Part shown: positions 34,866 through 43,123 of the stretch, in pieces
Layout: each line of letters starts with the position of its first letter
How positions within the stretch are numbered: position 1 is the stretch's first letter
Assembly: GCF_017795885.1 (NCBI RefSeq)
Contig: NZ_CP059297.1
Span: forward strand, 2,609,001-2,673,000
Length of the DNA: 64,000 nt
Direction of reading: 5' to 3'
Origin: Brevundimonas sp. AJA228-03
Lineage (GTDB): Bacteria > Pseudomonadota > Alphaproteobacteria > Caulobacterales > Caulobacteraceae
Notes under the pieces: generated by a model
The model's database searches: none
Told to the model about the DNA's origin: nothing
Seen by the model: the letters and a program-made list of their open reading frames with translations, nothing else
Made by a program: the position numbers and the translations under genes

Positions 34866-34972
34866 AAGGTCTATGGCGCATTGGGCGGCGATCGCCTAGA
34901 TGAACGCCGCTCCTTCCCAGGCTCCATTCCCGTCCCCCTCCCCCGCCACGCGGTGGAGGATGAAAGACACCC

Positions 34973-36823
34973 ATGGCTCCCCGCTCCTCCCCCCGTCCGC
35001 CGCTCGTCGCCCTGAAGGATGTCCGTCTGCAGGACGGCACCCGTCCCCTGTTCGAGGGCGTCGATCTGGCCATCGAGCCGCGCACCCGGTCCTGTCTCGT
35101 GGGTCGCAACGGGGCCGGCAAGTCGACCCTGATGAAGATGGTCATGGGCCTGATCGAGCCCGACTCGGGCGACCGTTCGGTCCAGTCCGGCATCCGCTTC
35201 GCCTATGTCCCCCAGGAACCCGTCATCGCCGGCGACACCCTGCTGGATTACGCCACCTCCGGCGACGCCGAGCCCTGGATGGCCGCAAGCTGGCTCGAGA
35301 CCTTCGGCATGAATCCGGAAAAGCCCGCCCGCGGCCTGTCCGGCGGCGAGATCCGCCGCGCGGCCCTGGCCAAGGCCTTCGCCGAGGCGCCCGACCTGCT
35401 GCTGCTCGACGAGCCGACCAACCACATGGACATCCTGGCCATCGAGCTGCTGGAAAACGAGATCATCCAGGCCAAATGCGCCGCCCTGATCGTCTCCCAC
35501 GACCGGGCCTTCCTGAATCGCGTCACCCAGTCCTGCCACTGGCTGGAGCATCGCCGCGTCCGCACCCTGAACAAGGGCTTCAACGATTTCGACGAATGGG
35601 CCGCCAAGGTGCAGGAGGAGGAGGCCGAAAGCCTGCGCCGCCTCAACAAGCGCATCGAGGCCGAGACCTACACCTTCTACCGCTCCATCACCGCCCAGCG
35701 GACCCGCAACGAGGGCCGTGCCCGCGCGCTCGAGGCCATGCGCCAGGATCGCGCCCTCCGGGTGAAAGACATTCCGCGCGAGCTCCAGCTGGGCGTCGAT
35801 TCCGGCGTCTCCTCCGGCAAGCTCGTCGCCGACCTGAAGGGGGTGTCCAAGGCCTTTGGCGACCGGACCGTCATCAAGCCTTTCACCACCCGGGTCATCC
35901 GGGGCGACCGGCTGGCCATCGTAGGACCCAACGGCGCGGGCAAGACCACCCTGGTCAAGATTCTGCTGGGCGACCTCGCGCCCGACACCGGCACGGTCAA
36001 GCTGGGGGCCAATCTGGAGCCGGTCTATCTCGACCAGTCGCGCGAGGGCCTGAAGTCCGACATGACCCTGTGGGACGCCCTGACCCCCGGCGGCGGCGAC
36101 TCCATCCTGGTGCGCGGCGTCTCGAAACACGTCGCCGCCTACGCCAAGGACTTCCTGTTCCAGGAGGGTCAGCTGCGCCAGCCCATCTCCACCCTGTCGG
36201 GCGGCGAGCGCAACCGCCTCCTGCTGGCCCGCGCCCTGGCCAGACCCGCGAACATGCTGGTCCTCGACGAACCGACCAACGACCTCGACATGGACACGCT
36301 CGACAAGCTCGAGGAGCTGCTGGAGCAGTACGACGGCACCTTGATCCTGGTCAGCCACGACCGCGATTTCGTCGACCGTCTGGCGACCTCGACCATCGGC
36401 ATGAACGGCCGCGGCGACATCGTCGAGACCCCCGGCGGCTGGACCGACTTCATCCGCCAGAACCCGGGGTTCCTGAAGAGTGGCGAGGGACGTGTGACGA
36501 GTGGCGAGAAAAGCGCCCACAGCCCGACACCACCTCCGGAGCCCGCCCCTTCACTCGCTACGCGTCACTCGCCACTCGCCACTTCCAGAAAACTCTCCTT
36601 CAAGGACCAGCACCGGCTGAAGGAGCTGGACGCTCTGATCCACACCCTGCCCGCCGACATCGCGGCCCACGAGGCGACCCTCGCCGACGTCAACTTCTAC
36701 GCCCGCGATCCCTCCGGCTTCGCCAGCACCATGAAGGCCTTGGATGGTGCACGGGCGAAACTGGAAGCGGCCGAGGAAGAATGGCTGGAGCTGGAAGCGA
36801 AACGCGAGGCGATGGCCGGCTGA
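34973..36823 (+). CDS. ABC-F family ATPase (Uup-like) with a repeat-encoded linker insert
   Basis: 616 residues, soluble, with two ABC domains: Walker A GRNGAGKST and GPNGAGKTT, signatures LSGGEIRR and LSGGERNR, Walker B LLLLDEPTNHMD and MLVLDEPTNDLD, plus the DEPTN linker region of ribosome-acting ABC-F proteins. The C-terminal coiled coil (SFKDQHRLKELDAL onward) is Uup-like. Residues about 502-537 are translated from a palindromic element (36478-36584) inserted between the second ATPase domain and the coiled coil. GGTGGAGGA precedes ATG 34973. Confidence 0.93.
   Translation: MAPRSSPRPPLVALKDVRLQDGTRPLFEGVDLAIEPRTRSCLVGRNGAGKSTLMKMVMGLIEPDSGDRSVQSGIRFAYVPQEPVIAGDTLLDYATSGDAEPWMAASWLETFGMNPEKPARGLSGGEIRRAALAKAFAEAPDLLLLDEPTNHMDILAIELLENEIIQAKCAALIVSHDRAFLNRVTQSCHWLEHRRVRTLNKGFNDFDEWAAKVQEEEAESLRRLNKRIEAETYTFYRSITAQRTRNEGRARALEAMRQDRALRVKDIPRELQLGVDSGVSSGKLVADLKGVSKAFGDRTVIKPFTTRVIRGDRLAIVGPNGAGKTTLVKILLGDLAPDTGTVKLGANLEPVYLDQSREGLKSDMTLWDALTPGGGDSILVRGVSKHVAAYAKDFLFQEGQLRQPISTLSGGERNRLLLARALARPANMLVLDEPTNDLDMDTLDKLEELLEQYDGTLILVSHDRDFVDRLATSTIGMNGRGDIVETPGGWTDFIRQNPGFLKSGEGRVTSGEKSAHSPTPPPEPAPSLATRHSPLATSRKLSFKDQHRLKELDALIHTLPADIAAHEATLADVNFYARDPSGFASTMKALDGARAKLEAAEEEWLELEAKREAMAG
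36478..36584. repeat. Palindromic element, family D, inside the ABC-F gene
   Basis: 107 bp: left arm GAGTGGCGAGGGACGTGTGA with a second GAGTGGCGAG, right arm CTCGCTACGCGTCACTCGCC followed by ACTCGCCACTT. The 9-bp AGTGGCGAG motif is repeated in opposite orientations, the same design as family C. It is open in the ABC-F frame. Confidence 0.75.
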
Positions 36824-37473
36824 CGGGATTCTGTGGATATCCCAGATCACTGATCCCAGAGCCGGAATCTTATCCGTCCACAGAGGTAAACAACCTTGTC
36901 CACCGGCCACCGACCCATGTTGCACAGCGGTAACGAAACGGCCGCTTGCCGGATCCCGGGATCGGCGCGAACCTGATTTTGCCGAGGGACACGGCGGCGC
37001 GGAAACCCGGGGAGACCGGGGTTTCAAGCGGGTCGGTCCGGCTCTCTGACCAAGGGTTCCAAGGCCACTTCGGTGGACGCGGAAAACCCGGGCAGGGTCC
37101 AGGCTCCCAGCCTTTGGCGCTTCGGTGCAGGGGGACGGAGAACCGGATCGGGATCGATGGACGGCGCGAGGGTCAAAAGCCCGGACGGAACGCCAGAGAC
37201 CAGGGGCCGCCAGGATACAGCCGACCGTCGCCGGGTTCGCCCGCCGGCGCTGACGCCAGGGTCCGAAAACCTCAATGGCCAAGTCCCAACCCGGACTTGG
37301 TGGGGGGACGTGAATACCGGCTCGACCGGGTTCACGTCCCCTCGCTCAATTCCGGCACCGGCCTGCCGCTGCCTTCCCCCGGCCTCGCGGCTTGAGGCCG
37401 GCCATCCCGCCACACATCCAGGCCCATCGTCGCGGTCTGCGCTTCAGGCCGAATCTTGCGCCCGCCCCGCTTC
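36824..37473. other. Structured intergenic region, no gene recognised
   Basis: 650 bp between the ABC-F gene and hicA. The left part has a CTGTGGATATCC and a TTATCCGTCCACAG, both close to DnaA-box sequences but too few for an origin. The rest is rich in hairpins: AAACCCGG/CCGGGGTTT (37003-37026 region), AAGTCCCAACCCGGACTTGG, and an 11-bp stem GGGGACGTGAA/TTCACGTCCCC (about 37303-37350). I checked for RNase P RNA, tmRNA, SRP RNA and tRNA signatures and saw none. An unlisted structured RNA or a decayed region is possible. Confidence 0.4.
37303..37350 (+). terminator. Strong 11-bp hairpin upstream of hicA
   Basis: GGGGACGTGAA and TTCACGTCCCC pair around a loop containing ACCGGCTCGACCGG, which folds again. 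There is no clear T-tract, so it may be a structured RNA element rather than a terminator. Confidence 0.35.
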
Positions 37474-37491
37474 GTGTGTATAAGTACGCAC
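37474..37491 (+). promoter_or_regulatory. Operator/-10 candidate abutting hicA
   Basis: GTGTGTA-TAAG-TACGCAC is a 7-bp inverted repeat (one mismatch) with a 4-bp centre; it overlaps a TATAAG -10 candidate (37479-37484) and ends at the base before the hicA ATG. Transcription would then start at or just beyond the start codon, giving a leaderless mRNA repressed by HicB. Confidence 0.45.
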
Positions 37492-37680
37492 ATGAACAGC
37501 CGCGATGTCATCAAGGCCTTGCACGCCGATGGATGGATCGAGGTTGCGCATAAGGGATCGCACAAGCAGTTCCGCCACCCGATCAAGCCCGGTCGCGTGA
37601 CGGTGCCGCATCCCAAACGCGACTTTCCGATCGCCACCCTGCGCTCGATCGAGCGTCAGGCACAGATCGTCCTGAGGTAA
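37492..37680 (+). CDS. hicA: HicA-family mRNA interferase toxin (second module)
   Basis: 62 residues: MNSRDVIKALHADGWIEVAH, the catalytic-His motif KGSHKQFRHP and VTVPHPKRDFP, all textbook HicA. ATG 37492 abuts the inverted-repeat operator. hicB follows after four bases. Its sequence and size differ from the hicA at 34552, so the two modules are not a recent duplication. Confidence 0.92.
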   Translation: MNSRDVIKALHADGWIEVAHKGSHKQFRHPIKPGRVTVPHPKRDFPIATLRSIERQAQIVLR

Positions 37681-37684
37681 AGCC

Positions 37685-38077
37685 ATGGCCCAGTTCATCG
37701 CCCTGATCCACAAGGATGCCGACAGCGACTACGGCGTCCACTTCCCCGATCTGCCGGGCCTGGCCACCGCCGGGACGACGCTGGACGAGGCGCGCGCCTT
37801 TGCCGAAGAGGCTCTGGTCCTGCATCTCGAAGGTCTGGCCGAGGATGGCGAACCCATTCCCGAAGCCAGCAGCCTTGAGACCATCATGAATGATCCCGGG
37901 AACCGGGACGGGGTGGCCATCCTCGTTCGGGCCGAGACGCGGTCGCGCGCTGTCCGGGTCAACATCACACTGCCGGAAGATGCCCTTCGCGACATCGACA
38001 CCTATGCCGAGGCCCATGGGTTCACCCGCTCGGGCTTTCTGGCCCAGGCGGCCAGAAAGCTGATGCAGTCGGCCTGA
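37685..38077 (+). CDS. hicB: HicB-family antitoxin (second module)
   Basis: 130 residues: HicB fold (ALIHKDADSDYGVHFPDLPG, DEARAFAEEALVLHLEGLAE) and a C-terminal ribbon-helix-helix DNA-binding part (VRVNITLPEDALRDIDTYA, FTRSGFLAQAARKLM). It completes the second hicAB pair, which reads in the opposite direction to the first with the ABC-F gene between them. Confidence 0.92.
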   Translation: MAQFIALIHKDADSDYGVHFPDLPGLATAGTTLDEARAFAEEALVLHLEGLAEDGEPIPEASSLETIMNDPGNRDGVAILVRAETRSRAVRVNITLPEDALRDIDTYAEAHGFTRSGFLAQAARKLMQSA

Positions 38078-38133
38078 CCCCCGCGACGACGCTCCGCTTC
38101 CCATCCTTCCGTCATCGCCCTAGTTTGCCCGGC

Positions 38134-39168
38134 ATGAAGCCTCGCACGACTCAGTCCGTCGTCAGCCGCCGTCTCGTCCTGGCGGGAGGCGTCGCCGTCA
38201 CCGCCATGGGGCTGGCCGCCTGCGGCAGTTCCGAGGCCCCGGTCGACGAACAGGGCCGCGTCCGCATCCGTTTCGCCACCGACTGGCGCGCCCAGGCCGA
38301 GCACGGCGGCTTCTATCAGGCCCTGGCGTCCGGGGCCTATGCGCGGCGCAACCTGAACGTCGAGATCATCCAGGGCGGACCCGGCGTGAACGTGCCCCAG
38401 TTGCTGGCCGCCGGCGCAGTCGAACTGGGCATGGGCTCCAACAGCTTCATCCCCCTGAACCTGGTCGCCGAGGGGGCCCCGGTGAAGGCCGTCGCCGCCT
38501 TCTTCCAGAAGGACCCCCAGGTCCTGATCGCCCACCCCGACCCGGACCTGACGGGCATCGCCGACCTGACCGGCCGGCCGTTCCTGCTGGCCGACGCCTC
38601 GATCACCGCCTTCTGGGTCTGGCTGAAGGCGAAATACGGCTTCACCGACGATCAGGTCCGCAAATACAACTTCAACCCTGCCCCCTTCATCGCCGACGAC
38701 CGGGCGGTCCAGCAGGGCTATCTGACCTCCGAACCCTATACGATCGAGAAACAGGCCGGGTTCGAGCCCCGCGTCTTCCTGCTGGCCGACGAGGGCTACC
38801 CTTCCTACGCCACCATGGTCCTGTCGCCGGACGGGTTCGCCCGCGACAATGCGGAGGCGCTGCGCAGCTTCATCGCCGCCTCGGCCGAGGGCTGGCGCGA
38901 CTATATGCGGGGCGATCCCAAACCGGCCGACACCCTGATCCGCAAGGCCAACCCCGACATGACCCAGGACATCCTGGACCAGGCCCGCGCCAAGCTCAGC
39001 GAATACGGTATTGTCGATGCGGGCGACGCCGCCCTGTATGGCCTCGGGGCCATGACCGAAGCGCGCTGGAAGGCCTTCTTCGACGTCACCAGCCAGGCGG
39101 GCGTCTATCCCCCGAACCTGAACTGGCGCAACGCCTTCACCGACAACTTCCTGCCCGGCCGTGGCTAG
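38134..39168 (+). CDS. ABC transporter substrate-binding lipoprotein (NMT1/THI5 type)
   Basis: 344 residues. The N-terminus has a twin-Arg (SRRLVLAGG) and a lipobox LAACGSS, so a Tat-exported lipoprotein is likely. The domain begins IRFATDWRAQAEHGGFYQAL, close to the thiamine-precursor (ThiY) and nitrate/sulfonate-binding family. ATG 38134 is preferred to the TTG at 38125. The following ATPase and permease complete the importer. A pyrimidine-type thiamine precursor is my best guess for the ligand; no TPP riboswitch is visible in the 56-bp leader. Confidence 0.88.
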   Translation: MKPRTTQSVVSRRLVLAGGVAVTAMGLAACGSSEAPVDEQGRVRIRFATDWRAQAEHGGFYQALASGAYARRNLNVEIIQGGPGVNVPQLLAAGAVELGMGSNSFIPLNLVAEGAPVKAVAAFFQKDPQVLIAHPDPDLTGIADLTGRPFLLADASITAFWVWLKAKYGFTDDQVRKYNFNPAPFIADDRAVQQGYLTSEPYTIEKQAGFEPRVFLLADEGYPSYATMVLSPDGFARDNAEALRSFIAASAEGWRDYMRGDPKPADTLIRKANPDMTQDILDQARAKLSEYGIVDAGDAALYGLGAMTEARWKAFFDVTSQAGVYPPNLNWRNAFTDNFLPGRG

Positions 39169-39215
39169 CTCTCCGCCCCCCGGGCGGAGAGGGGCCGCGT
39201 AGCGGCCGGAGGCGC
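39169..39215. repeat. Half-palindrome of family A type before the ATPase gene
   Basis: CTCTCCGCCCCCCGGGCGGA GAG hairpin followed by GGCCGCGTAGCGGCC and GGAGGCGCGCCCGG. It directly follows the binding-protein stop, and its end supplies the GGAGG in front of the ATPase ATG at 39222. Confidence 0.6.
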
Positions 39216-39221
39216 GCCCGG

Positions 39222-39980
39222 ATGGACGCCCCCGAACCGAGCGTGATCGCGCGACTGAGTCAGGCTGTCGTCCAGTATTCCGGCCGCCCCGCTCTCGGCC
39301 CCATCGACCTGACCGTCGCGTCGGGCGAGATCCTGGCCCTGGTCGGAGCTTCCGGCGCGGGCAAGTCAACGGCGCTCCGCCTTCTGGCCGGACTGGAACG
39401 TCCCGCTTCCGGCCATGTCGAGAAGCCTGCCGACACCCGCACCGCCTTCGTCTTCCAGAGCCCGACCCTGATGCCCTGGGCCGATGCCCGCACCAATGTC
39501 GCCCTGCCGCTGGAACTGTCCGGCGTCCCGGCCAGGGAAGCCCGCCGTCGCGCCGACGTCGCCCTCGTCGCCGTCGGTCTGGGCGACCGCACCACCGCCC
39601 GCCCGCGCCAGCTGTCCGGCGGCATGGCCATGCGCGTCTCCCTGGCCCGCGCCCTGGTCGTCGAGCCCGACCTGCTGCTGCTGGACGAGCCCTTCGCGGC
39701 GCTGGATTCCATCACCCGCCGGGGCCTGATCGAGGATCTGCACCGCATCGCCGCCACACGCCCGATCGCCATGGTCTTCGTCACCCATGACGTGGAGGAG
39801 GCCGCCTATCTGGCCCGCCGCGTCGTCGTCCTGTCCGCGACCGACGGCCGCGCCATGAGGGATGTCGGAATGCCCGGCCCCCTGCCCCGCCCCGAGGGCT
39901 GGCGCGCCGATCCCGCGTATCGCGCGGCGGTCGAGATCGTCGCCGACGCCCTGGCCGCCTCCATGCGGGTCGCGGCATGA
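39222..39980 (+). CDS. ABC transporter ATPase, nitrate/taurine/thiamine-precursor type
   Basis: 252 residues. Walker A GASGAGKSTALR, Q-loop region VFQSPTLMPWADA, signature LSGGMAMRVSLARAL and Walker B LLLLDEPFAALD with VTHDVEEAAYLA. It energises import by the neighbouring permease. The stop overlaps the permease start (ATGA). Confidence 0.92.
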   Translation: MDAPEPSVIARLSQAVVQYSGRPALGPIDLTVASGEILALVGASGAGKSTALRLLAGLERPASGHVEKPADTRTAFVFQSPTLMPWADARTNVALPLELSGVPAREARRRADVALVAVGLGDRTTARPRQLSGGMAMRVSLARALVVEPDLLLLDEPFAALDSITRRGLIEDLHRIAATRPIAMVFVTHDVEEAAYLARRVVVLSATDGRAMRDVGMPGPLPRPEGWRADPAYRAAVEIVADALAASMRVAA

Positions 39981-40738
39981 AGCGCCTGACCGAGGCCCTG
40001 CCCGCCCTGCTCCTGACCGCCCTGCTTCTGGCCGGCTGGGAGGCCGCCTGCCGCCTGCTGGATGTGCCCGTCTATTTCCTGCCGCCGCCCGGCGCGGTCG
40101 CCCTTGCCCTGATGCACAACGCCCCGATCCTCGCCGGATCGGCGGCCCAGACCTTCTGGATGGCGTTCAAGGCCCTGGTCGTCGCCGTGGCCCTCGGCGG
40201 TGGCCTGGCCATCCTCGTGTCCTTGAGCGCCACCGCCGAACGCGCGGTGGCCCCCCTGGCCGTCACGCTTCAGGTCACCCCCGTGGTCGCCATCGCCCCC
40301 CTGGTCCTGATCTGGGCCGGTCTCGACCACGCCGACCGGGCTGTGACCGCGCTCGCCGCCGCCGTCGCCTTCTTCCCGGTCTTCTCCGGGGTACTGACAG
40401 GCCTGAAATCCGCCGATCCGGACCTTGAGCGCCTGTTCGATCTGCATGGAGCCTCGGCGCTGCAGCGGTTGTGGCGACTGCGCCTGCCCTCGGCCCTGCC
40501 CTTCGTGCTGGAAGGCATCCGCGTCGCGGCGGGCCTGTCGATCGTCGGGGCCGTGGTGGCCGAGTTCGTGTCCGGATCGGGCGCGACGCAAGGGCTCGCC
40601 TGGCGCCTGCTGGAGGCCGGCAACCGGTTGCGCACCCCCGACCTGCTGGCCGCCCTGTTGTGCCTGGCCGCCATGGGCCTGGCGCTGAACGCCGTCACCA
40701 CCGCGATCCAGCGGCGGGTGCTGAAGGTCCTGTCCTGA
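39977..40738 (+). CDS. ABC transporter permease, nitrate/taurine/thiamine-precursor type
   Basis: 253 residues with about six transmembrane helices. The EAA loop that contacts the ATPase is visible near residues 155-180 (FDLHGASALQRLWRLRLPSA LPF), followed by VAAGLSIVGAVVAEF. ATG 39977 overlaps the ATPase stop, so binding protein, ATPase and permease form one operon in that order. Confidence 0.92.
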   Translation: MKRLTEALPALLLTALLLAGWEAACRLLDVPVYFLPPPGAVALALMHNAPILAGSAAQTFWMAFKALVVAVALGGGLAILVSLSATAERAVAPLAVTLQVTPVVAIAPLVLIWAGLDHADRAVTALAAAVAFFPVFSGVLTGLKSADPDLERLFDLHGASALQRLWRLRLPSALPFVLEGIRVAAGLSIVGAVVAEFVSGSGATQGLAWRLLEAGNRLRTPDLLAALLCLAAMGLALNAVTTAIQRRVLKVLS

Positions 40739-40792
40739 TCGTTGCGCCCCGTTAGCGCGGAGTTAAGCCGCTTTCCGCTAGGCTTGGCGGCA

Positions 40793-41653
40793 ATGATCCA
40801 CCGGAGCCACGCATTGTCGACCCGCGCCCTCAGACCCGCGATCCTGCTGGCGACCGCCGCCCTGGTCTGCGGGATCTCAGGCATGGCCCAGGCCCAGGCG
40901 GCCCCCGGCCCCCGTTACGTGTCCTGGGCCGGTCGCCCGGCCAACACCACGCCCGCCAGTGTCTCTGCGGCCCCGGCCCACAGCGGCATGATCCCGCGCC
41001 GGATGGCCCCCGGCCAGACCGTCTCGCGTCCGATGATGCAGCCGGCCCCGGTGCCCCGTCCGGTCTCCAACAGCCTGACCCCCGCCAGCGCCTGGCTGGG
41101 TCCGCAGCCGGTTTCGTCCTTCGCGCCCGGCTCGCCCGATCCGCTGGCCTATACCCGCGAGATGGCCGCCCCCGTCCCCGCACCGGCTCCGGTCATGGCG
41201 ACCCGGCCGACCGTGCAACCCGCGCCGCGCCAGCCCGGGCCCGACTTCCTGCCAGACCAGGGCGCGCCGACCACGACCGTGGCCGAGGGGCCTCTGCCCA
41301 CCCCGGGTGCCGCCGCCGACCCCATGGCTCCGCGCGCCGATGCGCCGATCTTCCGCCTGCGCCCGCAAGCCGCTCCGCAGCAACAGGGCGCCGGGGCCGA
41401 CCAGCCCGCGCCCCGGGTCTATGCCGAGGCGACGCCCCCCGTGGCCGCCCAGCCCGGGCAGCAGGGCAGCCGCTATTACTCCGTCCACCGCGAAGCAGGT
41501 CACACGCCGGACCGGACCGCCCTGCCCGAGGCCGTCTTCTATGACAGCGTGGCACTGGACCTGGCCCAGCCGCCCGAAACCCAGGTGCCCCGGCGCGACG
41601 CCCAGGGCCGCCTTCTCGCCCCCTCCCGCAGCGACGATCCAGAACGCCCATGA
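40793..41653 (+). CDS. Pro/Ala-rich exported protein, unknown
   Basis: 286 residues from ATG 40793, with a signal peptide (LRPAILLATAALVCGISG then AQAQAA). The mature part is low-complexity, rich in Pro, Ala and Gln, with no recognised domain; the C-terminus has a conserved-looking SRYYSVHREAGHTPD segment. It is coupled to the DUF2336 gene (ATGA overlap). It may span or decorate the periplasm; function unknown. Confidence 0.72.
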   Translation: MIHRSHALSTRALRPAILLATAALVCGISGMAQAQAAPGPRYVSWAGRPANTTPASVSAAPAHSGMIPRRMAPGQTVSRPMMQPAPVPRPVSNSLTPASAWLGPQPVSSFAPGSPDPLAYTREMAAPVPAPAPVMATRPTVQPAPRQPGPDFLPDQGAPTTTVAEGPLPTPGAAADPMAPRADAPIFRLRPQAAPQQQGAGADQPAPRVYAEATPPVAAQPGQQGSRYYSVHREAGHTPDRTALPEAVFYDSVALDLAQPPETQVPRRDAQGRLLAPSRSDDPERP

Positions 41654-42780
41654 GCGAGACCCTGACCTCCAGCGCCCCTGAGTCCTCGGCCCCGGCCGAC
41701 ATCGGCTCGCGTCTGCCCGACCTGATCGCCCTGGCGCAGGAGCCGTCCAGCGAGAAGCGCCGCACCCTGCTGCGCGAGCTGACCGGCCACTTCTTCGGCG
41801 GGGCCCCGCGCACGGCGACCGAGGACTCCCTCTACGACTCCGTCCTGACCGACCTGACGGCCGAGATGGAGACCGCCGTCCGCGCCGAGCTGTCGGCCCG
41901 GTTCGCCCTGGCCCCCGATGCGCCGCGCGGCCTGATCCGGCGCCTGGCCAATGACGAAGTCGAGGTGGCCGAGGCGGTCCTGCGCGTCTCCACCGTCCTG
42001 ACGGACGAGGATCTGCTGGGCGTCGTCCGCTCCAAAGGCCAGGGGCATCTCCGCGCCGTGTCCGAACGCGCCAGCGTGCCCGAAGCCGTATCCGACGTCA
42101 TCGTCGAACGCGGCGACGACGAGACCCTGGGCACCCTGTTGCGGAACGACGGGGCCATCCTGTCGCGTGCCGCATCCGAGACGGCGGTTGAACGGGCCAA
42201 GGCGAACCCGGCCCTTCATGCCGCCACGGTCGAGCGTCAGGCCCTGCCTCCCGACCTGCTGAACGAGATGTATTTCGTGGTCGAGGCGCGTCTGCGCCAG
42301 CGGATTCTCGAACAGAACGCAGCGATGGATCCGATCCTGCTGGAAAGCGCTCTCGCCGCCGGCCGCGCCCGCGTGGCCTCGGACGACGGGGCCCTGCCCG
42401 CCGACTATGCGGACTGTCTGTCCCAGGTCGAGGCGCTGAAGGCCGCCAACCAGCTGACGCCGACGGTGCTGGCGCGCTTCCTCCGCTCGGGATCCAGGAC
42501 CTCGTTCCTGATCGCCCTGGCCCAGCTGGCCGACGTGGATTTCCATACCGCCCGCCAGATCGTGGACCGCCGCGAGCTGGACGCCCTGTCGGTCATCTGC
42601 AAGGCCGCCGACCTTGACCGCGCCCTGTTCCTGACCTTCGCTGTGGTCATCCTGGGCACGGAGGAAAGCGCCATGGGCAAGGCCCAGGGCTACGCCAAAC
42701 TCTATGCCGAACTGACGAAGGAAGCCGCCGGCCGGACCCTGCGGTTCTGGCGCATGCGACGGGTCTCGGCCGCGGCCTGA
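41650..42780 (+). CDS. DUF2336 domain protein
   Basis: 376 residues, all helical, with repeat-like segments (LIRRLANDEVEVAEAVLRVS, RAVSERASVPEAVSDVIVER) that match DUF2336, an alpha-helical repeat fold of unknown function common in alphaproteobacteria. The C-terminus (FLTFAVVILGTEESAMGKAQ) is the most conserved-looking block. Coupled to the upstream exported protein. Confidence 0.85.
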   Translation: MSETLTSSAPESSAPADIGSRLPDLIALAQEPSSEKRRTLLRELTGHFFGGAPRTATEDSLYDSVLTDLTAEMETAVRAELSARFALAPDAPRGLIRRLANDEVEVAEAVLRVSTVLTDEDLLGVVRSKGQGHLRAVSERASVPEAVSDVIVERGDDETLGTLLRNDGAILSRAASETAVERAKANPALHAATVERQALPPDLLNEMYFVVEARLRQRILEQNAAMDPILLESALAAGRARVASDDGALPADYADCLSQVEALKAANQLTPTVLARFLRSGSRTSFLIALAQLADVDFHTARQIVDRRELDALSVICKAADLDRALFLTFAVVILGTEESAMGKAQGYAKLYAELTKEAAGRTLRFWRMRRVSAAA

Positions 42781-43123
42781 TCCGCATCACCCATCCCGCC
42801 GCCCGGGCCCGGCACCGCCGGAACGCGGACCTTCCGGACGGCGGTTGTGGGTGGGGAGGGGACATTCCCGCCCTGCCCGCCTTGTACCCGGGCGGCATTT
42901 CGTGAAACGACCCGTCGCGATCCAATGTGTAGCCGTCCGATCTCCTGGCGTTTTACCCGACGGCAGCCGATGGACTTCGCGAGGCAGGCGGATTTAGCTG
43001 GCATCGCCGTCTGATTCACCGGGGGCCGGGCCGGGGCGAGCCAGCTTTCGTCGCTTGCTCATGGCCCGCCGCGACCGGCAAGGCCAATGTCCCCCCGTAC
43101 CCGACGCACAGAAAGGCGCAGGC
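42781..43123. other. Intergenic region, no gene recognised
   Basis: 343 bp. It contains GC-rich inverted sequences (for example CCGCCGGAACGCGG and GCCGCCCGGGCCCGGC) just after the DUF2336 stop that may end transcription. ORFs on either strand lack recognisable similarity and ribosome-binding sites. AGAAAGGCGCAGGC precedes the AraC-type gene. Confidence 0.4.

Noticed and set aside
36830..36910. Possible replication origin (TGTGGATAT and TTATCC near-boxes)
   Set aside because: Only one or two imperfect DnaA-box-like sequences, no AT-rich unwinding region, and no hemE, dnaA or parA neighbours.
36950..37470. RNase P RNA, tmRNA or SRP RNA in the long spacer
   Set aside because: None of the diagnostic conserved segments (GAGGAAAGTCCGGGC-type, a proteolysis-tag ORF, or the SRP tetraloop region) was found.
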